Below, piece by piece: positions 53,311 to 64,000 of a stretch of 64,000 nt of DNA. The notes under the pieces are model-generated. The model ran no database searches and was not told the DNA's origin. It saw only the letters and a program-made list of their open reading frames with translations. The stretch is from Piscicola geometra (Eukaryota > Annelida > Clitellata > Hirudinida > Piscicolidae). The DNA is taken from positions 635,001 to 699,000 of the forward strand of contig OX030957.1 of the NCBI GenBank assembly GCA_943735955.1. Reading direction: 5' to 3'. The translations under genes were made by a program, and so were the position numbers. The first letter of the stretch is position 1; each line of letters begins with the position of its first letter.

Positions 53311-55216
53311 GATGTGAATATATTGATGATTTTGAACATTATTTAAATCGACCATTACCCTCCCCTCCCCCAATTCGATACTGTCTCGCCACCCACAAAC
53401 CCACCAACTCACACCACCCAACTCCCCCTTCCAACCCACACCCTCTCAACCCACCCACCAATCCCCACCCACAAACCCACCCACTCAACCCAATCTCCAC
53501 CGACAAACCCACCTACCCACTCACCCACCCAACCCACCTACCCAACCCAACCACCCAACCCACCCACCCTACCCACTCACCCACCCACCTACCCACCTAC
53601 CCACCCACCCACCTACCCACCCACCCTACCCAACCCACCCACCCTACCCAACCCACCCACCCACCTACCCACCCACCTACCAACCCACCCACCTACCCAC
53701 CCACCCAACCCACCCACTCACCCACCAATCAACCCACCCACCCACCTACCCACCCACCCAACCCACCCACCCCATCATGCACGATGGACTTGAAGGCGTG
53801 CTCGAGCTTCTTGGAGATGCGGTAGTTCTGGAGGATGTCGATGATGCCGACGTTCAGCAGCAGCCTCTCGTCGTTGCTGCCCCACGCCGGAATCTGGCCT
53901 GAGCTGGTGGTTGGTGTGGGGTGGTTGGTGTGGGTGGTTGGTGTGTGGGTGGTTGGTGTGTGGGTGGTTGGTGTGGGGTGGTTGGTGTGGGGTGGTTGGT
54001 GTGGGTGGTTGGTGGGGTGGTTGGTGTGGGTGGTTGGTGTGGGTGGTTGGTGTGGGTGGTTGGTGTGGGGTGGTTGGTGTGGATCATGTGGTTTGAGTGG
54101 GATGGTTGGTGTGGGGTGGTTGGTGTGGGGTGGTTGGTGTGTGGTGGTTGGTGTGGATCATGTGGTTTGTGTGGGGTGGTTGGTGTGGGGTGGTTGGTGT
54201 GGATCATGTGGTTTGTGTGGGGTGGTTGGTGTGGGGTGGTTGGTGTGTGGTGGTTGGTGTGGATCATGTGGTTTGTGTGGGATGGTTGGTGTGGGGTGGT
54301 TGGTGTGGATCATGTGGTTTGTGTGGGATGGTTGGTGTGGGGTGGTTGGTGTGGATCATGTGGTTTGTGTGGGGTGGTTGGTGTGGGGTGGTTGGTGTGT
54401 GGTGGTTGGTGTGGATCATGTGGTTTGTGTGGGATGGTTGGTGTGGGGTGGTTGGTGTGGATCATGTGGTTTGTGTGGGATGGTTGGTGTGGGGTGGTTG
54501 GTGTGGATCATGTGGTTTGTGTGGGATGGTTGGTGTGGGGTGGTTGGTGTGGATCATGTGGTTTGTGTGGGGTGGTTGGTGTGGGGTGGTTGGTGTGTGG
54601 TGGTTGGTGTGGATCATGTGGTTTGTGTGGGGTGGTTGGTGTGGATCATGTGGTTTGTGTGGGGTGGCCTGAGCTGGTGGTTGGTGCTTTTTGAACCCCT
54701 TCCTTCCAGGCCCAAAAGATCCAAAGAACGGTATGGAGTGGTGAGTTAGAAAAGTAACAAATGAAACACCTACAACCCGTCTCATTTTAGACCTGCCTCA
54801 TCAATCTATACACATACACATACACATATATCTCCTGTCCCAAAGGAGACGAATGCAAAGACTAATTTTTTTTTTGGTTGTACTGTTCACAGCCTGACAG
54901 ACGCATGCCATGTTACAGTGGTTCTGAGAACCATGGTCTTATGCGCCAAGGCGCCACTCCACACGACGTACACATCTTTCAATGCATACGTCGCAAACAC
55001 CGCATCATATACACTAGGTATATAATAGTTCACGGTTGCTTGTCAAGGATTCGAACAGACAACCTTTATGTTGCAAGTCCGACGTCTACCATCTAAGCCA
55101 TCCCCGCTCCCCAAATACTTGTAGGCGAGGCAGGGCGCTTGGATGCTCTCCATCGGGGTGGAGAACTGTCCTATGCGAGTCCTCGGAGCCTTGTGCACGT
55201 CGTCTGCCAAGGCATC

Positions 55217-55259
<43 letters not shown>

Positions 55260-55260
55260 C

Positions 55261-55304
<44 letters not shown>

Positions 55305-55756
55305 CGATGATGATGATTATTATTATTACTATTATTATTTCTATTATGGTTATTGTGCTGATGCTACTACTATAATGATTTGTTAATATTATTTATATTG
55401 TTAATATCATATGCTTTCAATGACGTCATACCAGATTCTGACGTCAGAGAAAGCTCCTCTTCATTCTGATGGAGGGATGGCAGTGTTGGAAGAATGATGA
55501 TGATACTTTTTTTGCGATTATGATTATGATAAAGATGGTGTTTGTGGCGAAGATGATGGTGATAACGATTACGATGATCATAATTATAATGGTGATGATA
55601 ATGATAATTTGTAGCGATGATAATGTTGATGATGATAATGATTGTCTGAGACCTTTTTATCATCGTCGTTGAGGACCTTGTGCACTCCGATGAGGATGCT
55701 GTAGTCCATGATCTTGAAACTTTCAAGCACCTGGTGATGATGATGATGATGATGAC

Positions 55757-55795
<39 letters not shown>

Positions 55796-58185
55796 GATGA
55801 TTATGCTGATGATGATGAAGAAGATATGAATACGACAATGATGATGACGATGATGATGACGAAAGTAATAATGACGACGACGACGACGACGATGATGATC
55901 AGACACACACCCTGCAGTCGCGGTCGAGGGTTTTGACGAGGGCGTCGTGGGTGTCAGCATCGAGGAGGAGGCCAGTGGGGAAGGTGGCCCTGAAGTCGAG
56001 GTCCTTCAGCGTCGGTACCTGTGGCAGGCAGGGGAGGTGCTTTGTGGTGGCTTTGTGAGAGAGGTGGTTGCTTTGCGTGGTTGCAAGATGGTGGCTGTGT
56101 GGGGTAACGTTTGTGTGGTAGCTTTGTGTGGTTGTGCGGTAGCTTTTTGTTAGAAGTTTTTGTTGTTTGTGTAGTAGCTTTTTGTTAGAAGTTTTTGTTG
56201 TTTGTGTAGTAGCTTTTTGTTAGAAGTTTTTGTTGTTTGTGTAGTAGCTTTTTGTTAGAAGTTTTGTTGTTTTTGTGGGTGGCTGTGTAGGCAGTTCTAT
56301 GGTGGTTGTGTGGTCAACCTAAAGCAAAACAAAAGTACTGAACAAATTCAATCTTTAAAAAGAAACCAAATTCAAAATGCATCATTAAAAATAGCCCAAA
56401 AAAAGTGAATCCACAAAAAAAACAAAAAACACCTTTTTGGTCTTTTCATTTTTCGAAGCCTTGCGCTTGTGTGTGCTGCCCTTGAGGTCGAACTTGCAGT
56501 AGAGGGGCAGGTCAGAGGTCAGGATGTTGTTCATCACCACGAAGCGGATGTTCTTGCCGCCTGACTGGAGGGGGAGGGAGGGGTAGGAGAGGGTGAGAAG
56601 GGTAGGAGAGGGTGGGAGGGGTAGGAGAGGGTGGGAGGGGTAGGAGAGGGTGGGAGGGTAAAGGAGGGTGTGGGAGGGGTAGGAGAGGGTGGGAGGGGTA
56701 GGAGAGGGTGGGAGGGGTAGGAGGGTGTGGGAGGGGTAGGAGGGTGTGGGAGGGTAAGGGAGGGGGTGGGAGGAGTAGGAGAGGGTGGGAGGGGTAGGAG
56801 GGTGTGGGAGGGGTAGGAGGGGGTGGAAGGGGTAGGAGGGTGTGGGTTAGGTTGTGGGAGAGGGTGAGTTAGGGAGTGGGAGGGTGTGGAAGAGGGTGGG
56901 AGGAAGTGGGAGAGTGTGGGAGAGAGTGGGAGGGGGTGGGAAGGGGTGGTTCGAAAGAGGGGGGTCAAATGGTGACGGAAAATAATTTTAAAAAAAGTCT
57001 TAGTGATAAAATAATTTAAACTTTTTTTAGTGAGGATAGGTGCATGGTTGGGTTTATAATAATTGCTAATAAATTAAGGTAGGTTGTATGGCTTTATGGA
57101 TGGATGGATGGATGAATGGATGGATGGATGGATGGGTGCATGTAGGTGTGGTGAGGGGCTCACTTGATAGCAGAAGAGTCCGTAGAACTTGGGCAGCAGA
57201 GTGCACGGGTTCTGGTTCAGGTTCTTGGGGACGCATCAACAATCAAACGAATGCCATCCCTAAACTCCCTATCATCACCACCATCATCATCATCATTACC
57301 ACCATCATCATCATCATCACCACCACCATCATCATCATCACCACCATCATCATCATCATTACCACCATCATCATCATCATTACTACCACCATCACCACCA
57401 TTACCCTCACCACCACCATCATCATCGTCATTACCACCGCTAGAATCACCACCATCACCACCACTACCACGACTCACCAAATGGCAATCATCACCACTAC
57501 TACCTCCATCATCATCATCCTTACCACAATCACCACCACAACCACCACTAAAACCACCAAACCACCACAATCACAACCACCAAACCACCACAATCACAAC
57601 CACCACCACGACCACAATCACAACCGCCACCACAACGAAAATCATCACCACCAGCACTCACCATGTAGTAGCCGGGCAGGAGTTTCTGCAGGAATTCTGC
57701 CTCCTTGTGCTGCACCGTCTTGATGATGAACTCGTCGCTCTGCGTCACGTAGAAGATGCTGCCTGGTGGTCGTCGTGGTGATGATGATAATGATGGCGTG
57801 GTGGTGGTGATGATGATGATGATGGTGTGGTGGTGGTGATGATGGTGATGGTGATGATGATGATGATGGTGTGGTGGTGGTGATGATGATGTGGTGGTGG
57901 TGATGGTGGTGGTGATGATGGTGATGGTGGTGGTGATGATGGTGATTGCATTGATGCAGCAGTAGCCAACCAGATGCTCCTGGATTTGGCAGTTCCTTGA
58001 GTGGATCACTGCAGAGAGAGAGCTGTAGAGGAGGAGAAGAATGGAGGAGGAGGAGGATGGAGAAGGAAGAGGATGAAGGAGGGGGATAATGGAGGAGGAG
58101 AAGAATGGAGGAGAAGGAGAATGGAGGAGGATGGTGAAGGGAGATGGTGAAGTAGTAGTAGTAGTAGTAGTAATAGTAATAGTAA

Positions 58186-58261
<76 letters not shown>

Positions 58262-58263
58262 TA

Positions 58264-58309
<46 letters not shown>

Positions 58310-58341
58310 TGTAGTAGTAGTAGCCGTAGTAGTAGTAGTAT

Positions 58342-58391
<50 letters not shown>

Positions 58392-58392
58392 T

Positions 58393-58443
<51 letters not shown>

Positions 58444-60134
58444 CAGTAGTAGTAGAAGCAGTAGTAGTAGTAGTAGTAGTAGTAGTAGATTAGATGGTGA
58501 CTTTCATTGGCGCTATATTGAATAATCATAATCATCATCATCATCATCAAAAGAGGTGGAAGGTGATAGGTCAGGAAAGATGTAAGTTGCAAGGGTGAGT
58601 GGGTGGAAGGAGGGTGGATGAATAGGGGTGGGTTGGAAGGGGGGTGGGTTGGAAGGGGGGTGAAACTCACGAGGAAGTCTGCCGGCTTGATCTTGAAGAT
58701 GTTCCTGAAGTATCTGCAATGCAGTCGTGGTTGCAGTTCTGAATTAGCATTGTGTTCTCAGCAAATGCATGTTTAATGGCTTCTTGCAATGTCTATGCCG
58801 TTGATTATGGCGAGCAACTGAATTCCAGAAGTTTGACCAAGAATAGAAACACTAATACTAGCGCTTTGTTTATAAGAATAATATGAAAATAATTGATTTA
58901 AAAGTGAACTACGAAGGCGAGGGCAGATGAGGAACATTAGAGAGTGGCGAGGCAACCTGAAGACCGCAGGAGCGTACGAGCGGAAGCAGAAGTCGCTGCA
59001 GTGGTGTGCTGGGGTCAGACTGCTGCCCTCCCTGCATGGAGGAGGAGGAGGAGATGGAGGTGGGGTGGTGATGGTTTTGTGATGATGATGATGGTTTTGT
59101 GCTGATGATTTGCAGGGTGGTGGTGTAGGTGGTGATGATGATAATGGTGTTGTTGTAATGATGATAGTTTTGTGGTGACGATGATGGTGTATCTGTGAGA
59201 GAAGGCTTTAAGAGGTTAAAATAAATTAAGTGAAAAGAAGGTGGTTTATAATGTAAGAATCTACCTAACGATCTATTAAAACATCCATTCATGCATCTTT
59301 CCATCCATACATCTGTCCTTCAATGCATCTATCCATGCAGCCCTCCATACACCCACGCATGCATACATCCATCTATCCATTCATCCATCCATGCACCCGT
59401 CCATTCATGCATGCATGCACACACCTAGGAAACTGCACAGTGACCACGACATGGAAGTCTTCATAGAGGATATCGCGGGAGGGCAGTTGGGAGCCGACAC
59501 TCTGACTTATGCCCAGCTGCACTGCCGCCATCAACTCACTCGTCAGACGCTGGTTGCGTGAGAGGGAAAAGGGTTAGAGTTCTTATTTTGAAGATTATTT
59601 AGGTTTTGAATTATTTAGTTTTTGAAAACTTTTTTATTCTAAAAGTATCATCACTATCATCATTATAAGTCTTAAATACTTGGGAATATATATACCATAT
59701 ATATGTATTCAAAGAATCACTACTTTTTTGTAAGTAACTGATCCATTGTCCAAAACCCTTCTATGCCCAATCTTCTTTTCATCCTTCACCAGACCATTTT
59801 CTAAGACCTGATTAAATTAAGGAAAAATTTGTTATTGGATGTTTGAAGATGGGTAGTTAGATTGAATGAGATTTCGAAAATGAATTGATATTCTACTTAC
59901 AAATGATGACTTTCTTTTTTCATTCAATGGCTTTTCTGAAATGTTTCAAATCTAGTTTTACTGAAACAATTTATTTTGATAATTCTATTTAATTTATGTA
60001 AACTTTTTAACTGAACGTTTGAAAATGAAATTTTTATTACTTAATATTGAATAAATATATTTATATCATTAATGATTAATCCTTTATTAATTATTTTTCC
60101 ACTTACCTGGAGATGTCGTATGACTACTTGTCAT
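51250..60134 (-). CDS. PIP5K1: Type I phosphatidylinositol 4-phosphate 5-kinase
   Basis: Makes PI(4,5)P2 from PI4P at the plasma membrane. 22 exons, 724 residues: 51250..51290, 51353..51844, 52192..52385, 52638..52701, 52829..52900, 53139..53214, 53771..53893, 54697..54769, 55119..55203, 55432..55465, 55653..55730, 55911..56018, 56433..56564, 57164..57223, 57662..57762, 57971..58022, 58671..58713, 58957..59031, 59425..59549, 59724..59807, 59901..59935, 60107..60134. Diagnostic blocks: [20 protein letters not shown]; the nucleotide loop [20 protein letters not shown] with Lys162; [17 protein letters not shown]; the family motif DLKGS (227-231); MDYS (289-292); IID (388-390); then [14 protein letters not shown] and [16 protein letters not shown]. 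The specificity loop makes it type I rather than type II. The C-terminal 270 residues are low-complexity. Exon 54697..54769 is poorly conserved and rests on phase alone. Confidence 0.93.
51912..52070. repeat. 18-bp minisatellite TTCATCCAACCTCCCCTA, PIP5K intron
   Basis: Nine tandem copies. The sense strand is GGGGAGGTTGGATGAA, G-rich, inside the intron after exon 52192..52385. Confidence 0.93.
52901..53138. repeat. PIP5K intron with complementary GAT and CAT halves
   Basis: The 238-nt intron between exons 53139..53214 and 52829..52900. Sense 5' half: gtgggtgtccatggtgatga and further GATGATG. Sense 3' half: CATCATCACC up to CACCCCAG. The halves can pair along almost the whole intron. Confidence 0.93.
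53221..53310. repeat. (GAT)n microsatellite
   Basis: Pure ATGATG. Sense strand CATCATC lies just before the acceptor CCTCCACACAG of exon 53139..53214. Confidence 0.97.
53345..53770. repeat. (CCCA)n / CCCACCTA array abutting a PIP5K donor
   Basis: C-rich on the plus strand. In the sense direction exon 53771..53893 ends GATGGG and the intron begins gtgggtgggttgggtggg and continues for about 400 nt. RNA G-quadruplex potential directly at the 5' splice site. Confidence 0.95.
53894..54696. repeat. Higher-order GGTTGGTGTGG repeat, PIP5K intron
   Basis: Background GTGGGGTGGTTG carries many copies of a 46-bp unit containing GGATCATGTGGTTTGTGTGG. Both ends of the array carry GGCCTGAGCTGGTGGTTGGT (53896 and 54666). 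The left copy contains the real 3' splice site in antisense. Confidence 0.93.
54807..55104 (-). mobile_element. tRNA-derived SINE in PIP5K intron
   Basis: Minus-strand head GGGATGGCTTAGATGGTAGA matches an RNA polymerase III A box. GGTTGTCTGTTCGAATCC (near 55047-55030) matches a B box, together spanning about a tRNA length. A non-tRNA body follows (TGGCGCCTTGGCGCATAAGA), then a short hairpin (CTCCTTTGGGACAGGAG) and an ATGTGT-type tail at 54807-54832. It is a tRNA-like retroposon, not a functional tRNA: the anticodon arm is not well paired. Its 5' end lies 14 nt downstream of the donor of exon 55119..55203. Confidence 0.75.
55217..55330. repeat. (GAT)n microsatellite
   Basis: Sense strand (CAT)n ends at CATCATGATGCCTTGGCAG, the acceptor of exon 55119..55203. 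Confidence 0.96.
55731..55905. repeat. GAT/GAC microsatellite filling a PIP5K intron
   Basis: The 180-nt intron is nearly all CATC/CGTC in the sense direction, from gtgtgtgtctgatcatcatc to CATCACCAG. Confidence 0.93.
56120..56272. repeat. 32-bp minisatellite, about 4.5 copies
   Basis: Unit GTAGCTTTTTGTTAGAAGTT plus TTTGTTGTTTGT, in the PIP5K intron left of exon 56433..56564. Confidence 0.93.
56565..56955. repeat. GGGAGGGGTAGGAGAGGGTG minisatellite
   Basis: About 20 imperfect copies on the plus strand. The sense strand is CCCTCCCCTACC-rich up to the acceptor CCCCCTCCAG. The template strand has strong G-quadruplex potential. Confidence 0.94.
57270..57600. repeat. CATC/CACCAC array, PIP5K intron
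   Basis: In sense direction GATGATGGTGG and GTGGTTGTGATT, starting soon after the donor gtgagtgctggtggtgatga. Confidence 0.92.
57770..57955. repeat. GATGATGGTGTGGTGG array, PIP5K intron
   Basis: Sense strand CATCACCACCACAC through to the acceptor CCACCAG. Confidence 0.93.
58153..58490. repeat. (TAG)n microsatellite, PIP5K intron
   Basis: About 110 GTA/TAG triplets with scattered ATTAG, CCG and TTG variants. Poly-Val and poly-Tyr ORFs are artefacts. Confidence 0.97.
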
Positions 60135-60755
60135 TTTTTCTACTTAGTTGAAACTTTTTATTAATCAAAAAGCTATTTATCATTAATAACTATGTTTTTT
60201 AATAATTATATCCATTTTTAAAACCACTTTTAAATAATTTATAAGTGGATTTAAATGGATTGCAGGTTTTGTTTTGGATTTTGGGTTATACTAAAAGCCA
60301 AAGTAAACCTTTTTATTATTGTAATATATTTTAGCATTTAAAAAATTATATTTATTTTTGAAAATTCAATTTTTAAGCAAAATAAAAAAAAACTTATATA
60401 AAATTATATTTATCTTTCAAGTAGAAATTAGTTAGAGATTTAAAGAACATCCTTACACGTTTAAACTATTTTTCTATTATTATAGTTATTTAAAATCAAA
60501 CTTTTAATTTTTAGGTAATTTACCACTCAATTATATAATTAATCATTGAGTAACAACATGCTTAATTTGAAAAAGCAAAAATTTAAACGTTCTTGCTGAA
60601 AAACATTAAAAAGTATATTAGAAAAAGGATTTTGGAAATTATGTTTTCTTCAATTTCTAGAACGGTGCCTGTATAGATCTATACATTTCTTCACGTTTCT
60701 ATGCTTTGGCCATGGAATTTATTATAGGGCTTAAACACTGCAGATATTCTCCAAA
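60135..60755. promoter_or_regulatory. Shared divergent promoter interval PIP5K / CMPK1
   Basis: 620 bp between divergent start codons, AT-rich and free of microsatellites, unlike the introns on both sides. A GC-richer stretch, GAACGGTGCCTGTATAGATC (near 60661-60680), and GCTTTGGCCATGG (near 60702) lie closest to CMPK1. Specific sites cannot be assigned. Confidence 0.5.
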
Positions 60756-62798
60756 ATGACTCTTCCGAAAGTGGTATTTGTTCTTGGACTTCCTGGCTCC
60801 GGCAAAGGGACCCAGTGCCAAAAGATAGTGGATGTAAGAATACTATTTGATATTTTATAATATGTCTACCAAAATGTAGGCCAATAATACAAAAACTCTC
60901 ACTCTTTAAATTCTTCTTTAAATTAAAGTGTAATTAATTATCACACTGGCAGATGTACAAGTGTGTGCACTTGTCTGCAGGCGAGTTACTGAGGCAGGAG
61001 ACAAGCAAGGTGGACTCGGCGTACAAGCAGCTGATCGACAAGCACATGCGCGAGGGAACCATCGTGCCTGTCGAAGTCACTTGCTCTCTTCTCGAAGAGG
61101 TGTGTGTTTCAATGCAGCACTTTTCCTACAAAGAAACCATCTTTCAATAAAAGTTGTATTATGTTCCAGAGGTTTATGATTTCACCTACTAGCTTTAAAA
61201 GCTTCCTCTGTAGTTCGCCATACTTATACGAAAAACCCATTCTTATAATTTATATCATTATAATAATTTATTTCATCCTTATCACTATTTTTTTATCAGT
61301 ATTATCATCATTAATTTGTCATCATTATCATCATTAATTTGTCTTCATTATCATCATTAATTTGTCTTCATTATCATCATTAATTTGTCTTCATTATCAT
61401 CATTAATTTGTCATCATTATCATCCTTAATTTGTCTTCATTATCATCATTAATTTGTCTTCATTATCATCATTAATTTGTCTTCATTATCATCATTAATT
61501 TGTCTTCATTATCATCATTAATTTGTCTTCATTATCATCATTAATTTGTCATCATTATCATCCTTAATTTGTCTTCATTATCATCATTAATTTGTCTTCA
61601 TTATCATCCTTAATTTGTCTTCATTATCATCATGAATTTGTCTTCATTATCATCATTAATTTGTCTTCATTATCATCATTAATTTGTCTTCATTATCATC
61701 CTTAATTTGTCTTCATTATCATCATTAATTTGTCTTCATTATCATCATTAATTTGTCATCATTATCATCATTAATTTGTCTTCATTATTATCATTAATTT
61801 GTCTTCATTATTATCATTAATTTGTCTTCATTATCATCCTTAATTTGTCTTCATTATCATCATTAATTTGTCTTCATTATCATCATTAATTTGTCTTCAT
61901 TATCATCCTTAATTTGTCTTCATTATTATCATTAATTTGTCTTCATTATCATCATTAATTTTTCATCATTATCATCATTAATTTGTCTTCATTATCATCA
62001 TGAATTTGTCTTCATTATCATCATTAATTTGTCATCATTATCATCATTAATTTGTCTTCATTATCATCATTAATTTGGTATCATTATCATTCTTAATTTT
62101 TCATCATTATTATAATTAATTTCCAATTATTATCATTATTATCATCATCAATCATTACACCACCATTATTATCATCATCATTTCCTCCACACACAGGCGA
62201 TGAAGAGTTCGATGGCGAGGGACGCGAGCAGGGACTGGTTCCTGATCGACGGCTTCCCCAGGAACCAGAACAACCTCGACGGCTGGAACAAGCAGATGAG
62301 TGACAAGGTTGCATTATCTTGATGATAATGATGATGATGATGGCGGTGATGATTGATGATGAAGATGGCCATGATGATGATGATTAAGGTGATGATGATG
62401 GTGGTGGTGGTGATTATGGTCATGATGATAATGATGATGATGATAGTGATGATGGTGAAAATGGTGGGAGCGGTGGTGATGATAAATCACGATGTTTTCA
62501 TAAATCTCTTGACACTTGACTTATTCATCCATCCATTACTGCTACCTGCTAAGTCTGCAACATCATTTTAATCATTCAATAATCATTCAATAATCATCTA
62601 TAATCATTCAGTAATCATTCATTAATCATCAATAATCATTCAATAATCATTCACTAATCATCAATAATCATTCGATAATCATTCACTAATCATCAATAAT
62701 CATCATTAATCATCATAATCATCAATGCCTCTCAAGGTCGAAGTGAAGTTCGTCCTGTACTTCGAGTGTTCTGAACAGGTTGTTTTTTGATTTTTTAA

Positions 62799-62832
<34 letters not shown>

Positions 62833-63359
62833 GGGTTTTTAATGAATTTTAGCATTATTTAGAGTAAATACCTTTTTTTGACACAATTTTTAAAACAACA
62901 ATGGTGGTAATTCTAGCAAAAATAACAATACTCTTAACTGAATTCCATGAATTTTTAAGAATAATTTTATTTTTCTAAGAATAGAAAAACTAATGAGTAA
63001 AAAACATCAATATTAATCAATTAATAATTTTGTAAACTGTTAATCATTTAAGAGTGGGCGAATATATTGGTCATTTAGAGTAGTATCTCAAGGCTTAGTT
63101 AACAAGACAATGACTAAAGCAACCATGCGTGACTCACTATTTTGGTCTTTTGAAGTCATGTATTGAATCATTTAATGATTTATTATTTATTGTTTTTAGC
63201 TCTTTATTTTTATTATCGCAGTTTCCATCACTGTCATCATCATCATCATCATTGTCATCGTCGTCATCATCATCATCAGGAGTGTATAGAGAGATGTTTG
63301 TCAAGGGGTGAAGCAGGCAGTGGTCGTGTGGATGACAACATTGAAAGTCTCAAAAAGAG
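60756..63359 (+). CDS. CMPK1: UMP-CMP kinase, N-terminal exons (partial)
   Basis: Phosphorylates UMP, CMP and dCMP with ATP in pyrimidine nucleotide synthesis; cytosolic. Exons: 60756..60833, 60953..61099, 62197..62307, 62737..62778, 63280..63359, all in phase, ending AG|gtggta; the rest of the gene is outside the window. The P-loop is VVFVLGLPGSGKGTQC (residues 6-21). The NMP-binding part follows with HLSAGELLRQE and EGTIVPVEVTCSLLEE, then FLIDGFPRNQNNLDGWNKQM, FVLYFECSEQ, and the LID region ECIERCLSRGEAGSGRVDDN with the family's Arg and Asp residues. About 50-55 C-terminal residues are missing compared with the human 196. Intron 2 holds a 23-bp minisatellite, intron 3 has complementary GAT and ATC ends, and intron 5 is (TAG)n-based. 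Confidence 0.95.
61300..62115. repeat. 23-bp minisatellite, about 35 copies, CMPK1 intron 2
   Basis: Unit TCATCATTAATTTGTCTTCA plus TTA, with CCTTAA and GTCATCA variants. It is pyrimidine-rich in the sense direction and runs to within about 90 bp of the acceptor. Confidence 0.95.
62308..62736. repeat. CMPK1 intron 3 with GATG 5' side and ATCATC 3' side
   Basis: 62321-62490 is GATGATG with GTGG; 62571-62730 is AATCATTCAATAATCATC repeats. TGATGATT near the donor pairs with AATCATCA near the acceptor. Confidence 0.9.

Positions 63360-64000
<641 letters not shown>

Noticed and set aside
53835..54749. Trp/Gly/Val-rich 304-residue ORF
   Set aside because: Antisense to PIP5K intron repeats; periodicity equals the DNA repeat unit.
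55028..55104. A functional tRNA gene
   Set aside because: A- and B-box-like sequences are present, but the anticodon and acceptor stems do not pair well and a SINE body with repeat tail follows.

Overview
The window is nuclear DNA of an invertebrate animal. All nine recognisable genes are conserved eukaryotic genes split by GT-AG introns, and one of them is a neuronal active-zone protein (RIM), so the organism has synapses. Intron density is high (about 27 introns in the FIP200 homologue, 25 in the RIM homologue). This fits a slowly evolving bilaterian, perhaps a spiralian, but the species cannot be named from sequence alone. I rebuilt the exons by hand from splice sites, reading phase and remembered family conservation. 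No alignment was run.

Left part (1-27.4 kb): after a microsatellite block (1-742) come compact housekeeping genes with AT-rich introns. VCPKMT (-) and IMP3 (-) are a close tandem pair. IMP3 (-) and CHMP5 (+) diverge from a 425-bp interval. TMEM50 (+), a dead reverse-transcriptase fragment and PTRHD1 (+) follow. A complete RIM/UNC-10 gene (-) then fills 13.8-27.4 kb, with Zn finger, polyQ linker, PDZ, C2A and C2B.

Middle (27.4-31.6 kb): AT-rich intergenic DNA with an L2-like retroposon tail and a (TG)n tract.

Right part (31.6-64 kb): the sequence changes character. A complete RB1CC1/FIP200 gene (-, 28 exons, 1571 codons before the stop), a complete type I PIP5K gene (-, 22 exons) and the first five exons of UMP-CMP kinase (+, running off the window) have GC-richer exons. 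Their introns are almost entirely microsatellites and minisatellites. PIP5K and CMPK1 diverge from a 620-bp interval. Between RB1CC1 and PIP5K lie an unassigned exon-like ORF, a (CTA)n tract and a possible Penelope-like remnant.

The most unusual feature is how these repeat introns are built. Several donors and acceptors lie directly in the repeats (GTGTGT..., (CATCAT)nCAG). The repeats often have a polarity relative to transcription: GATG/GTGG types near the donor and CATC/CCAT types near the acceptor. In at least three introns the two ends are mutually complementary, so the pre-mRNA could fold and bring the splice sites together. Other notes: a tRNA-derived SINE beside a PIP5K donor, a MITE-like element and a stable hairpin in RIM introns, and repeats that have entered RB1CC1 coding exons. 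Nearly all long ORFs in the repeats (poly-His, Ser, Leu, Val, Cys and so on) are artefacts.
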